Assembly: GCA_938074045.1 (NCBI GenBank)
Contig: CALJGI010000015.1
Coordinates: 1-56,018, forward strand
Length of the DNA: 56,018 nucleotides
Reading direction: 5' to 3'
DNA from: an uncultured Halieaceae bacterium
GTDB lineage: Bacteria; Pseudomonadota; Gammaproteobacteria; Pseudomonadales; Halieaceae
Shown: piece by piece, positions 47,118 to 55,195 of the stretch
How the letters are laid out: each line of letters starts with the position of its first letter
How positions within the stretch are numbered: the first letter of the stretch is position 1
Notes under the pieces: generated by a model
Database searches by the model: none
What the model was told of the DNA's origin: nothing
Seen by the model: the letters and a program-made list of their open reading frames with translations, nothing else
Program-made: the position numbers and the translations under genes

Positions 47118-47249
47118 GCCCGGTCCACCCGTCATTACAAGTAGCTACTCTCTCACATCGCCACCAGCGAACTTAACATGGCATACGCCGCTGTTGTGGA
47201 GCTGGTGCAAAAGTGGCACTGTATAGCTGTTGGTAAATAGGGAATGTCG

Positions 47250-47564
47250 ATGACTATATCGGACGCTGGAGATCCGCCTGAAGACCTGAAACCGGGCGCA
47301 GTGGAGAAACATGCCGATGTAGAAGCGGCCAATCAAGAGCCAGCCTCTGAAGAGGTTCCTGAGCCTGCACGAGAGCTCTCTCTGGAGGAACAGCTGCAAC
47401 TGTTATTGATTGATCACCGCGAGCTCGACAAACACATTGCCGAACTGCAGCAGTTCCCCTATGTCGACCAGCTGGAAATACAGCGCTTGAAAAAGAAAAA
47501 GCTACACCTGAAGGACGCGATAACCTATCTCAAGGATCAGATAATCCCTGACTGGAATGCCTGA
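47250..47564 (+). CDS. DUF465 (YdcH-like) small coiled-coil protein
   Basis: The protein has about 104 residues. A proline- and glutamate-rich N-terminal half leads to the DUF465 helical hairpin (about 50-100). That hairpin has the motif LIDHRELDKHIAEL and the conserved EIQRLKKKKLHLKD. ATG 47250 is better spaced from AGGGA than ATG 47244. It overlaps the methyltransferase start by 8 bp. The role of the family is unknown. Confidence 0.85.
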   Translation: MTISDAGDPPEDLKPGAVEKHADVEAANQEPASEEVPEPARELSLEEQLQLLLIDHRELDKHIAELQQFPYVDQLEIQRLKKKKLHLKDAITYLKDQIIPDWNA

Positions 47565-48207
47565 GTCCGGCTTTTCTGCCCACTATTGGGACACCATTTA
47601 CTCCCAGCCACAGACCATGGATGGCATCATCAATGCGTCCCTGCATGCCGATTATCTGCAGTCTATGTTTGCGCTGGATGCCGTTAAGGTGCGCTCCGTG
47701 CTCGATGTCGGATTTGGCCTGGGGTATCTATTTAATACGGTGATAAAAAGATTCAAGCCGCAACACGCTGTCGGTATTGAGCCTTCCACACATGCCTTCG
47801 CTGAGGCGCGCAAGGTCATTGTCGCCCCTGCCAACTGCAGACTTAAGCTGCTGCCCATTGCCCTGGAGGACTGGTGTGCGAGCAGCAGGAGACCGGGGCG
47901 CTTCGATCTCACGCTGTGCACGTCGGTCATTCAATATCTGGATGACGACGTCCTGCACCAGGTTTTACCGGTATTGGCGCAGCGCTCGAGGCATCTGTAC
48001 CTCACGGTGCCCACCGATGTAGAAGCGCAGCGTATGGCAGTGGAATATCACTTTGAAGATGGCTTTGCGTTGCATCGCACCCGCGCTGAGTATCGGGAAC
48101 TGCTGGACCCACATTTCACAGTTATCGGCAATCGACTGCTGGAGAGCAAACACTATTTTGATGAGACAAATACGCCCTTCAGCGAACTCCTGTTCCGCTC
48201 TGATTGA
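47557..48207 (+). CDS. Class I SAM-dependent methyltransferase
   Basis: The protein has 216 residues. The SAM-binding motif I, VLDVGFGLGY, lies at 48-57, followed by an acidic residue at the end of strand beta-2 (VGIEPSTHA). The post-motif FDLTLCTSVIQYLDDD resembles motif II-III of small-molecule methyltransferases. The substrate cannot be read. The start overlaps the end of the DUF465 gene, so both are probably co-expressed. Confidence 0.85.
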   Translation: MPESGFSAHYWDTIYSQPQTMDGIINASLHADYLQSMFALDAVKVRSVLDVGFGLGYLFNTVIKRFKPQHAVGIEPSTHAFAEARKVIVAPANCRLKLLPIALEDWCASSRRPGRFDLTLCTSVIQYLDDDVLHQVLPVLAQRSRHLYLTVPTDVEAQRMAVEYHFEDGFALHRTRAEYRELLDPHFTVIGNRLLESKHYFDETNTPFSELLFRSD

Positions 48208-48222
48208 GGCGTGATCAGCGGA

Positions 48223-48708
48223 TTACAGTATCATCTGACCTGCTTCCAGATCCAATAACTGACGCTTGATGTCCAGGCCACCGGCGTAACCTGTGAGGTT
48301 GCCATTGCTACCAATAACGCGGTGACAGGGAACAACAACCGCCAGTGGATTTTGGCCGTTCGCTGCGCCTACCGCACGGCTGGCTGTCGGTTTGCCTATA
48401 TCCCGTGCCAATTCTCCGTAAGAGCAGGTTTCGGCATAGGGGATTCGGGTGAGGGCGACCCAGACCTCCTGCTGAAAAGGAGTTCCGGCGGCTGCCAGCT
48501 CCAGGTCAAATTGCTGTAGATTTCCGGCAAAGTAAGCAGTCAGTTGTTCCGCGCAGCGCTCAGCGTGACGCGCTGCACACGGGGATGTGGATACTTTGTT
48601 TTGCGGTATTACAGCCGAATTGAATTCTATTTGGCAAATGCCCAACTCGGTGGCACCGATGAGAACAGGACCGCATGGGCTGTTGATTGACATATAGGTG
48701 GTGGACAT
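48223..48708 (-). CDS. ogt: Methylated-DNA-[protein]-cysteine S-methyltransferase
   Basis: This 161-residue suicide repair protein takes the methyl group from O6-methylguanine. The active site PCHRV has its cysteine at 128, and the Arg-finger helix SYGELARDIGKPTASRAVG and the NGQNP turn are intact. The stop of the upstream Ada-AlkA gene overlaps its ATG by one base. The pair therefore forms one alkylation-repair operon. Confidence 0.94.
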   Translation of the reverse strand: MSTTYMSINSPCGPVLIGATELGICQIEFNSAVIPQNKVSTSPCAARHAERCAEQLTAYFAGNLQQFDLELAAAGTPFQQEVWVALTRIPYAETCSYGELARDIGKPTASRAVGAANGQNPLAVVVPCHRVIGSNGNLTGYAGGLDIKRQLLDLEAGQMIL

Positions 48709-50180
48709 TAGCTGAAACTCCTCCAGAGCAGGTTGGCGGCGTAAGAACGCCAGGGGCGCCAGGCATGTGAGGCGGCCATCAGTTGGCGGGCATCTGCGGC
48801 GATATCGAGGGCGGCGGCCGCTTTAATGAGCACGAGATCGTTGACGGGTAGCACATCGGGTTGACCGTAGCCCCGCATGGCCAGCATATCTGCCGTCCAG
48901 GGCCCGATGCCGCGCAGGTTGAGCAGCGCACTCCAGGGCGATTCTTCCCGCGAGGGGGCTGCTGTGGCGTAGTAGCGGGCGACCTCCATCAGGGTGGCCT
49001 GGCGGCTGCGGGGCATGGACAGCCGTTCCGATTCCAGTGACAGGATTTGTTCTGGTGTCGGGAACAGGTACTCAGGCGCACCGGCCAACGTTGTGCGTTC
49101 ACCGCTGCGCGCGACAATGTCGCCCATCACCGTTCTGGCACCTGCCAGGCTGACCTGCTGACCCACCACGGCGCGAACTGCCGCTTCGAATGTTGACCAG
49201 TTCACCGGAGAACGGGTGCCTGGAAATTGAGTCACCAATTTGTCCAGTCCGGCATCCTGAGACAGTTGCTGGGAAATTGTTTGCGGATTGGCATTGAGAT
49301 CAAACATGGTGCGAACCCGATCTGCCACCGGCATGAGCATGGTGGCCGATGCGAGGGAGAGGTCCAGCTGTAAAGCGCGTCCTTTTGGCATATCCCGTAC
49401 CCGCATCCAACCCTCTTCATCACCGTGGCGAAAACTCCGTGTGTAACTGTTGTCGGAGATGTGCTCGACACCCGAGATCGCATGTCGAGCATAAAAGTTC
49501 AGTAGCCCCGCCCAATCCAGGGGAGGGCGATACTGGAGGCGAAGCTGTACCCGAACCCCCTGATCAGTGCTAGATTTCCGCTGGCGGTCGAGTCGCAGAC
49601 TGCTCGGCGTGCAGTGCATGGATTCCCTAATGAAGCTATTGAATCGACGGGTGCTGCCAAAACCGGAAGCATAGGCGATCTCGGTGATGGTCAGTTCAGT
49701 TTCTGCGAGCAGTTTTTTGGCGAACAGCAGCCGCTCAGTCTGTGCGACCGTGCTGGGGGATACACCCAGTTCACGTTGAAACAGCTTGCGCAGGTAACGT
49801 TCACCCACCCCCAGTCGATCAGCCAGTTGTTCAGTGTTGCCGCTATTGAGTGCTCCCTGTCGTATCAGGGTGAGTGCCCGGTCCACCGTTGTGCGTGTGC
49901 CCTGCCAGGCTGGGCTGCCCGGGGCGGATTCCGGGCGGCAGCGTAAACAGGGTCTGAATCCCGCCTTGGTCGCCTGCGCTGCGGTGCGATAGTATGTGAC
50001 GTTGCTTTCTCTGGGAGATCGCGCAGCGCAAACGGGTCGGCAGAAAATACCGGTGGTGCTTACGCCCAGATAGAATTCGCCGTCGAAGCGCACATCTCTG
50101 GCCAGTCGTGCTCGTCGACAGACCTCCGAATCCAAAGCCCCGGAATTACTGTCAAACAAACTGTCTGTCATTGCATTCAT
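48708..50180 (-). CDS. Ada-type regulatory domain fused to AlkA 3-methyladenine glycosylase
   Basis: The composite protein has 490 residues. Residues 30-85 form an Ada zinc domain with cysteines at 47, 51, 78 and 81. An AraC-type helix-turn-helix follows (about 100-190). Residues about 210-490 are AlkA-like, with the helix-hairpin-helix LRGIGPWTADMLAMRG and the catalytic Asp in LPVNDLVL. The zinc-site cysteine transfer and glycosylase repair are thus joined. The O6-methylguanine transferase half of Ada is missing and is supplied by ogt downstream. ATG 50180 or 50171 are both plausible. Confidence 0.9.
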   Translation of the reverse strand: MNAMTDSLFDSNSGALDSEVCRRARLARDVRFDGEFYLGVSTTGIFCRPVCAARSPRESNVTYYRTAAQATKAGFRPCLRCRPESAPGSPAWQGTRTTVDRALTLIRQGALNSGNTEQLADRLGVGERYLRKLFQRELGVSPSTVAQTERLLFAKKLLAETELTITEIAYASGFGSTRRFNSFIRESMHCTPSSLRLDRQRKSSTDQGVRVQLRLQYRPPLDWAGLLNFYARHAISGVEHISDNSYTRSFRHGDEEGWMRVRDMPKGRALQLDLSLASATMLMPVADRVRTMFDLNANPQTISQQLSQDAGLDKLVTQFPGTRSPVNWSTFEAAVRAVVGQQVSLAGARTVMGDIVARSGERTTLAGAPEYLFPTPEQILSLESERLSMPRSRQATLMEVARYYATAAPSREESPWSALLNLRGIGPWTADMLAMRGYGQPDVLPVNDLVLIKAAAALDIAADARQLMAASHAWRPWRSYAANLLWRSFS

Positions 50181-50294
50181 GGGATGACTATAACCCTGGC
50201 CCTCTTTCTCGACTAGCCAAATTCGGCCCTGCATGGTGCTTTGTGTTTAACCCCACGAGTGCGCTAGCATTAGCCACCCTTGGAGGAGCGACAC

Positions 50295-50942
50295 ATGCGT
50301 AAAGTATTTTTTCTGGTGCTACTGGCTGCGTTGGCCGGCTGCGAATCAACCTATTACTCTGCGATGGAAAAAGTCGGTGTCCATAAACGCGACATACTGG
50401 TTGATCGGGTTGAGGAAGCGCGTGATGCACAGGAAGATGCAGAGGAAGAGTTCCAGGATGCCCTGGAGCAGCTCTCTATTCTCATCAATTTTGACGGCGG
50501 TGAGTTGCAGCGGGTTTACGAGGAACTCAATAGTGGTTACGAAGATTCCCTGGGCGCAGCCGAGGAAGTCAGCGAGCGCATAGCAGCCATTGAGCAGGTT
50601 GCCGATGCCTTGTTCGAGGAGTGGAGTGAAGAGATTACCGAGTATAAGAATGCCACCTTCCGACGCGAGAGTCAGAAACAGTTGCGCTTGACCAAACAAC
50701 GCTATCTTGGATTGCTTGCTGCCTTGCGCAAGGCGGAGTCCAGAATGAAGCCGGTACTTTCCACCATGCGAGACAATGTGCTCTACCTGAAACACAATCT
50801 CAACGCCCAGGCTGTCGCAGCGCTCAAGGTCGAGTTCGGGCAAATTGAGCAAGATATAGGCGCGCTGATCGCCGAGATGCGGCGCGCGATTGCCAGTTCA
50901 AATGAGTTCATAGACAGCATGCAGCAGACCCCGGCTGGGTAA
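50295..50942 (+). CDS. DUF2959 family lipoprotein
   Basis: The protein has 215 residues with lipobox LAGC (Cys16). The remainder is almost entirely charged, coiled-coil helical sequence (for example DAQEDAEEEFQDALEQ). It fits DUF2959, a family of envelope lipoproteins of unknown role. ATG 50295 follows GGAGG. It lies 10 bp before the sterol-desaturase gene, so the two are likely co-transcribed. Confidence 0.85.
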   Translation: MRKVFFLVLLAALAGCESTYYSAMEKVGVHKRDILVDRVEEARDAQEDAEEEFQDALEQLSILINFDGGELQRVYEELNSGYEDSLGAAEEVSERIAAIEQVADALFEEWSEEITEYKNATFRRESQKQLRLTKQRYLGLLAALRKAESRMKPVLSTMRDNVLYLKHNLNAQAVAALKVEFGQIEQDIGALIAEMRRAIASSNEFIDSMQQTPAG

Positions 50943-50952
50943 GCGAACTGTC

Positions 50953-52194
50953 ATGGATTTTGTACCCTACGCTATTCCTTTTTTCACATTGTTGATGGTG
51001 GTGGAGTTCGCCTGGGGCCGACATATTGGGCACAACACCTACCGCGTAAACGATACGGTCTGCAGCCTCTTCATGGGGAACCTCAGAACCATAAGCAAGC
51101 TGGTCATGCTGGGTTTGGGGGGTTGGGCATTTACCCAGGCCGAAACCCGCTACGCTATTACCACGCTGGATGTGACCTCTCCCTGGACCTGGCTATACGC
51201 ATTACTGCTGTATGATTTTTGCTACTACTGGGGGCACCGCATCGGTCACGAGCGAACCCTGTTCTGGGCGGCGCACGTAGCTCATCATCAGAGTGAGGAA
51301 TTCAATCTGAGTACGGCGCTGCGTCAAACCAGTACAGGGTTTCTGCTCGGGTGGATTTTTTATGTACCCATGTTCATTCTCGGTGTGCCCGCCGCTGTTT
51401 TTGTCAGCGTGGCGTCCGTTCATCTGATCTACCAGTTCTGGATTCACACGGAGCACATCGGCAAACTGGGCCCGCTGGAGCTGGTGTTTGTCACCGCCTC
51501 CAATCACCGGGTCCATCATGCGCAAAACGCGATTTATGTAGACCGCAACTATGGTGGACTGCTGATCATCTGGGATCGTATATTTGGCACCTTTCAGGAA
51601 GAGCTGTCCGAGGAAAAGCCGGTCTTCGGCATACTGGGCCCGCTGCGCAGCTGGAGCCCATTGTGGGCCAATCTGCATATCTATGCCGGCATGATACAAG
51701 ACTGCTGGCACACCAGAAGTCTGCGGGACAAGCTGCGTGTCTGGATTTCCCGCACCGGCTGGCGCCCTGAGGATGTCACTCGCTCTCATCCTCGTCCAAA
51801 ATCAGATTTGAGCGCTTTTAAAAAATATGATCCGCCAACGGCGCGCTGGGTGCAGGTTTATGCCATGGCGCAGTTGGCGGTTGTGTCAGGTGCAGGAACG
51901 GCTCTGGTAATCTTCCCACAGTCCGAATACCTGTTTAATCTGACGGCCGTTGGATGTCTGTTGGCGACCATGCTGACCACCAGTGCCTGGCTGGAGGATA
52001 GCGCTGGCAGCTGGCGTGGGGAGACGCTGCGCCTTGGTGGGTTGGTGATGGTAGCCGGAACAGCACTGACGTTGGATCGTTATACCGGCCCCGCCGTGTG
52101 GCTGCTGATCTATAGCATGCTGAATATCGCCTACCTGGGGGTGATCAGCAGAACAAGCTCAAAGTCAGCGGTGGTGCCCTCTACCTCCGCGTAG
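50953..52194 (+). CDS. Sterol desaturase/fatty-acid hydroxylase family membrane protein
   Basis: The protein has 413 residues and a set of membrane helices. The diiron histidine cluster of the superfamily is present. HRIGHE near residue 95, HVAHHQ near 110, and NHRVHH near 190 supply the ligands. Related enzymes hydroxylate or desaturate lipids, sterols or carotenoids using oxygen. The C-terminal third (about 300-413) holds additional hydrophobic helices. The substrate cannot be assigned. The last 64 bp overlap the convergent yaeQ. Confidence 0.9.
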   Translation: MDFVPYAIPFFTLLMVVEFAWGRHIGHNTYRVNDTVCSLFMGNLRTISKLVMLGLGGWAFTQAETRYAITTLDVTSPWTWLYALLLYDFCYYWGHRIGHERTLFWAAHVAHHQSEEFNLSTALRQTSTGFLLGWIFYVPMFILGVPAAVFVSVASVHLIYQFWIHTEHIGKLGPLELVFVTASNHRVHHAQNAIYVDRNYGGLLIIWDRIFGTFQEELSEEKPVFGILGPLRSWSPLWANLHIYAGMIQDCWHTRSLRDKLRVWISRTGWRPEDVTRSHPRPKSDLSAFKKYDPPTARWVQVYAMAQLAVVSGAGTALVIFPQSEYLFNLTAVGCLLATMLTTSAWLEDSAGSWRGETLRLGGLVMVAGTALTLDRYTGPAVWLLIYSMLNIAYLGVISRTSSKSAVVPSTSA

Positions 52195-52673
52195 ACATGG
52201 CCACCGCTGACGCTGATGCTGATCTGTGCATTGCGAGTCAACGCGGCACCCAGCGTCGATATCTCATCCCAGGGTAGCTGCCAGACCTCGGTTCGTGGTA
52301 ATGCACCGATAGCGTCTCCGTGTTTTTTCCACCAGGTGGGTGTGCTCGCACCGTATGAATAGACGCTGATTCGCTCGGCCCTGGACAGAGCTTTGCGCAG
52401 TCGCGGCTCCTCGGGTTGTCCCAGTTCTATCCAGTGTTCGATGCGCCCATCGCGGCTGTGCTGCCATATTTCCGGTTCATCACTGGTCGACAGGCCACGG
52501 GTGAACTCCAGATCTTTGCTGTGATTTAGCGCGAAACCAAGCAGACGCGCCATCAGCCTGTCAGTCGTCTCTGAAGGGTGTCGTGCAATGGTCAAACCCG
52601 CCTCGGCGTAATGTGCACGATCACTGTTCGCCAGTTGCAGAGCGATTTTGTAGATAGTCGGTTTCAGTGCCAA
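52131..52673 (-). CDS. yaeQ: YaeQ family protein
   Basis: The product has 180 residues and begins MALKPTIYKIALQLANSDR, the standard YaeQ start. The family has a PD-(D/E)XK nuclease-like fold but no proven activity. The segment TSDEPEIWQHSRDGRIEHWIELGQPEEPRLRKA contains acidic residues in the core strand. The 3' end overlaps the sterol-desaturase gene by 64 bp. It lies 18 bp before the aldo/keto reductase stop on the same strand. Confidence 0.93.
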   Translation of the reverse strand: MALKPTIYKIALQLANSDRAHYAEAGLTIARHPSETTDRLMARLLGFALNHSKDLEFTRGLSTSDEPEIWQHSRDGRIEHWIELGQPEEPRLRKALSRAERISVYSYGASTPTWWKKHGDAIGALPRTEVWQLPWDEISTLGAALTRNAQISISVSGGHVYAEVEGTTADFELVLLITPR

Positions 52674-52691
52674 GGGGAAACGCCCCCTGTG

Positions 52692-53609
52692 TTACAGGCC
52701 ATCAAAAATGGCCAGCATTTCGCGGCGCTGGCTCTGGTTTGGCAGTGGCCCATAGCCAGCACCCAAATTGTCCTCTAGGTGGTGCAATTTGTTGGTGGCT
52801 GGAATGACGCAGGTGGCAGCCGGGTGACCCAAAATATATTTAAGAAAGAACTGTCCCCAGCTGTTGCATTGCAGATCAGTGGCCAGGCTGGGTAGTGCAT
52901 GTTTGCCAGCCCGACGGAACAGATTGCCCCGCTGAAAGGGTCGATTGATCAGGGTTGCAATTCCACGGTCGGCCGCCAGTGGCAGGAGGCGCTGCTCAGC
53001 GACCCTGTCGGCAATGTTATAGCTGAACTGTACAAAATCCAGTGATTCCGTTTTCATGATTTGCTCAAATTCTTCGTGAGCGCGCTGATGTGAGGTGGTT
53101 ATGCCGATATAGCGTATGGTTCCGCGCTCCTTCCATTCCCGCAGTGTCTTTATCTGCGTACGCCAGTCGACAAGGTTGTGGATCTGCATCAGATCTACTT
53201 TATCCACGGCCATTTTATTCATCGAGGCCTGCATCTGTTGGACACCCTCATCGCGGCCTGTGGTCCATACCTTGGTTGCCGTGAAGAAGTTATCGCGGTC
53301 GGGTATGTCTCTGGTGATATCGCCAAATACTTGCTCCGCACGGCCATACATAGGGGAGGAATCCACCAGGGTGCCTCCGCCACGGAGGAAGGTGGTCATC
53401 AGGCCGCGCAGTCGCGCGCGCATGTCGCTGTCGAGATCGACATCCAGGGTGCGCGAGGTGCCCAGTCCAATAACGGGCAGGGCTTCGCCACTGGCGGGGA
53501 TTTGACGCCAGGTCGCGGTAACCGTTTTCAGTTTGTCTGCGGACCACGACAACGTCGGCAAGGCAGCGGTCAACAGTAAAACGTCGCGGCGTGAAATACC
53601 CTTGTTCAT
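52692..53609 (-). CDS. Aldo/keto reductase with an N-terminal Tat-like signal
   Basis: The protein has 305 residues. SRRDVLLL at 6-13 followed by a hydrophobic stretch resembles a twin-arginine export signal, which is unusual for this cytosolic NADPH enzyme family. The catalytic tetrad is visible: Asp in LVDSSPMYG, Tyr in the same motif, Lys in FTATKVW, and His in QIHNLVDW. If exported, the cofactor would have to be loaded beforehand. The substrate is unknown. It starts inside the end of the upstream membrane-protein gene with a 4-bp overlap. Confidence 0.88.
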   Translation of the reverse strand: MNKGISRRDVLLLTAALPTLSWSADKLKTVTATWRQIPASGEALPVIGLGTSRTLDVDLDSDMRARLRGLMTTFLRGGGTLVDSSPMYGRAEQVFGDITRDIPDRDNFFTATKVWTTGRDEGVQQMQASMNKMAVDKVDLMQIHNLVDWRTQIKTLREWKERGTIRYIGITTSHQRAHEEFEQIMKTESLDFVQFSYNIADRVAEQRLLPLAADRGIATLINRPFQRGNLFRRAGKHALPSLATDLQCNSWGQFFLKYILGHPAATCVIPATNKLHHLEDNLGAGYGPLPNQSQRREMLAIFDGL

Positions 53610-53968
53610 TGTGTTGCCTCCTCAGATTTGCGTCGCAGCCAGCCGTAGGTGTCCAACAGCAGCCACAAGCACACCAGAGCGACCACGATATTGATGGCGA
53701 GGTGCACGAAAATAATAGCGTCGGTTTCGTACTCTATATACCTCAGTACACCGCCGATAGCCCCGGCAGGCGGCACAAGGCATCCCAGCCACAGGGAGGT
53801 CTTTGACTGTCCCAGCAGACCCAGTCCGATCATGACGTAAGTCATCCCCAGGCCGGCGGCGATCAAAATATGGGGCTCAAGATCATAGAACCAGAGCTGG
53901 GCGATATGGCTGAATCCCGAGGCAAAAAGCACCAGACCCGCATTACGCCGCAGCTGCCGCTTGTTCAT
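53606..53968 (-). CDS. Small four-helix membrane protein, unrecognised
   Basis: The protein has 120 residues. Hydrophobic segments at about 12-28, 34-54, 60-76 and 86-106 make a compact four-helix membrane protein with charged ends. I do not recognise the family. The ATGA overlap ties it to the aldo/keto reductase gene, so the two probably work together or share regulation. Nothing else about its function can be read. Confidence 0.7.
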   Translation of the reverse strand: MNKRQLRRNAGLVLFASGFSHIAQLWFYDLEPHILIAAGLGMTYVMIGLGLLGQSKTSLWLGCLVPPAGAIGGVLRYIEYETDAIIFVHLAINIVVALVCLWLLLDTYGWLRRKSEEATQ

Positions 53969-53978
53969 GGGGCAGCTG

Positions 53979-54233
53979 CTACTGGCCGCCTGGACAAGCG
54001 CCGGCTGTGGTAGCGATGACGTCGGCGTGGCTACAGGCCTGGCAGCGATTGGAGTAGGTCTTGCGGTTGCCGTCCCGCAGCATGGCGCATACGGGGGAGT
54101 ATTGGGTGGTGCAGGCCTGCGGTCGGGGTTGCATGCAAGCCGATTGTTTCAATGGCAGAGGGCGTATGTCGGCGCAGGCGTTCAGCCACGTCGCCAGCAG
54201 AATGGTTACAACAGCTTGGCAGCGAATATTCAT
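53979..54233 (-). CDS. Kazal-like domain lipoprotein
   Basis: The protein has 84 residues. A signal peptide leads to Cys20 in a weak lipobox (WLNAC). The mature part holds six cysteines at 33, 41, 49, 64, 67 and 80, in the spacing of a Kazal domain. The diagnostic YSPVCA (45-50) and KTYSNRCQACS (58-68) segments are present, with a final GAC. Bacterial Kazal proteins are thought to inhibit serine proteases. The reactive-site residue cannot be judged here. It lies upstream of the small membrane protein and the aldo/keto reductase. Confidence 0.78.
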   Translation of the reverse strand: MNIRCQAVVTILLATWLNACADIRPLPLKQSACMQPRPQACTTQYSPVCAMLRDGNRKTYSNRCQACSHADVIATTAGACPGGQ

Positions 54234-54368
54234 GATGACTTTTTAGCACGTCCCTCGAAGCCTGTCAGCTTTGATCGCCGTGTATTTTTTGGGTTTGGCG
54301 CGCTCACCGTGCTCCATTTCACTCCCTATTGTGATGGCATCTGGCCAATCAGATTTGAATATAGTGAT

Positions 54369-54905
54369 ATGAGTATCAGCAAATGGTTTGGGCGCAAGGA
54401 CAATCCCAAACATACTGAAGCCAGGCATGTGGTCGGTGTTGTGGCGATGCAGCGGGACGAGCTGGAACAAGCGGAACCGGATTTTCGTGGCGCTATTGCC
54501 CTGGCTGACGATTGTGCGGATTACCACAATAACCTGGGAAGTTGCCTTTTCAGGCAGTGAGGCACCCCCGAAGCACTGGAGGCCTTGCTGACAACCGTTG
54601 AGCTGGCACCCTCCTGCGGTCCAGCATCAACTGGGGTTGACACTGGATGGTCTCGATCGCCCCGGTGAAGCGCTTGCTGCCTTTGCTGCGGCCAACAAAC
54701 AGTTTGCTGCTGGTATTGATGGGGTACGGGTGTCGCCTCAGCGTTATATCGCTGAAGTTGAAGAATTGCGTGAGTACTTTAGCGCCGACAAGTTATCGCC
54801 ATGTGGCAGCACCGGTTAGCAATCGCGCTGTAGCGCACTGGGAACGCTACCCGCAGTTGTCGATATCTGAACCCGTATTAATGCAGCAGTTGGAGTGCAG
54901 GGGAT
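54369..54905 (+). pseudogene. Decayed TPR-sulfotransferase gene
   Basis: Three consecutive pieces in three reading frames read as one protein. The first (from ATG 54369) is a TPR segment with ELEQAEPDFRGAIALADD and YHNNLGSCLFRQ that hits an in-frame TGA at 54558. TPR sequence (GTPEALEALLTTVELAP) continues past the stop, then shifts frame into HQLGLTLDGLDRPGEALAAFA and ends with QRYIAEVEELREYF. A third frame gives SYRHVAAPVSNRAVAHWERY, resembling the C-terminal end of TPR-sulfotransferases. The central sulfotransferase domain is gone. Confidence 0.75.
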
Positions 54906-54916
54906 ACATGAATTAG

Positions 54917-55195
54917 GGTCCAGGCAAGCAGTAGCCGTCCCAGTATAATGTAAATATGTCTTAGTATTTTCACCTGCAATGTGCAGATCAATCGTTTATG
55001 TTGACTCGATGTGTTCTGTAGTTTTATTAACACACTTCTGGGACTTGCCAATTGCAAAGGGCGCCCAACCCGATCCCGGCCGCTTTCGGAGCGGCGCTGG
55101 GCCTGATCGGCACAAATATACCAACAACGTTGCTTAACCCGGACGCCACGAAAAATCGCGCTTATGGTGCCGGTGGTAATTAAAGGAGATTTAAC
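54917..55195. promoter_or_regulatory. Leader of the TonB-dependent receptor gene
   Basis: No gene is visible. The first half is A/T-rich and should hold the receptor promoter, though I see no clear -35/-10 pair. GCCGCT at 55079-55084 pairs with AGCGGC at 55090-55095, inside an outer GCCCA (55063-55067) and TGGGC (55098-55102) pair. The stem has no T-run, so it is probably a structured untranslated leader. Confidence 0.4.

Noticed and set aside
53961..54560. Long open frame on the plus strand through the Kazal-like gene
   Set aside because: Its first part mirrors the minus-strand gene. Only the part from 54369 resembles protein, and that is treated as the pseudogene.
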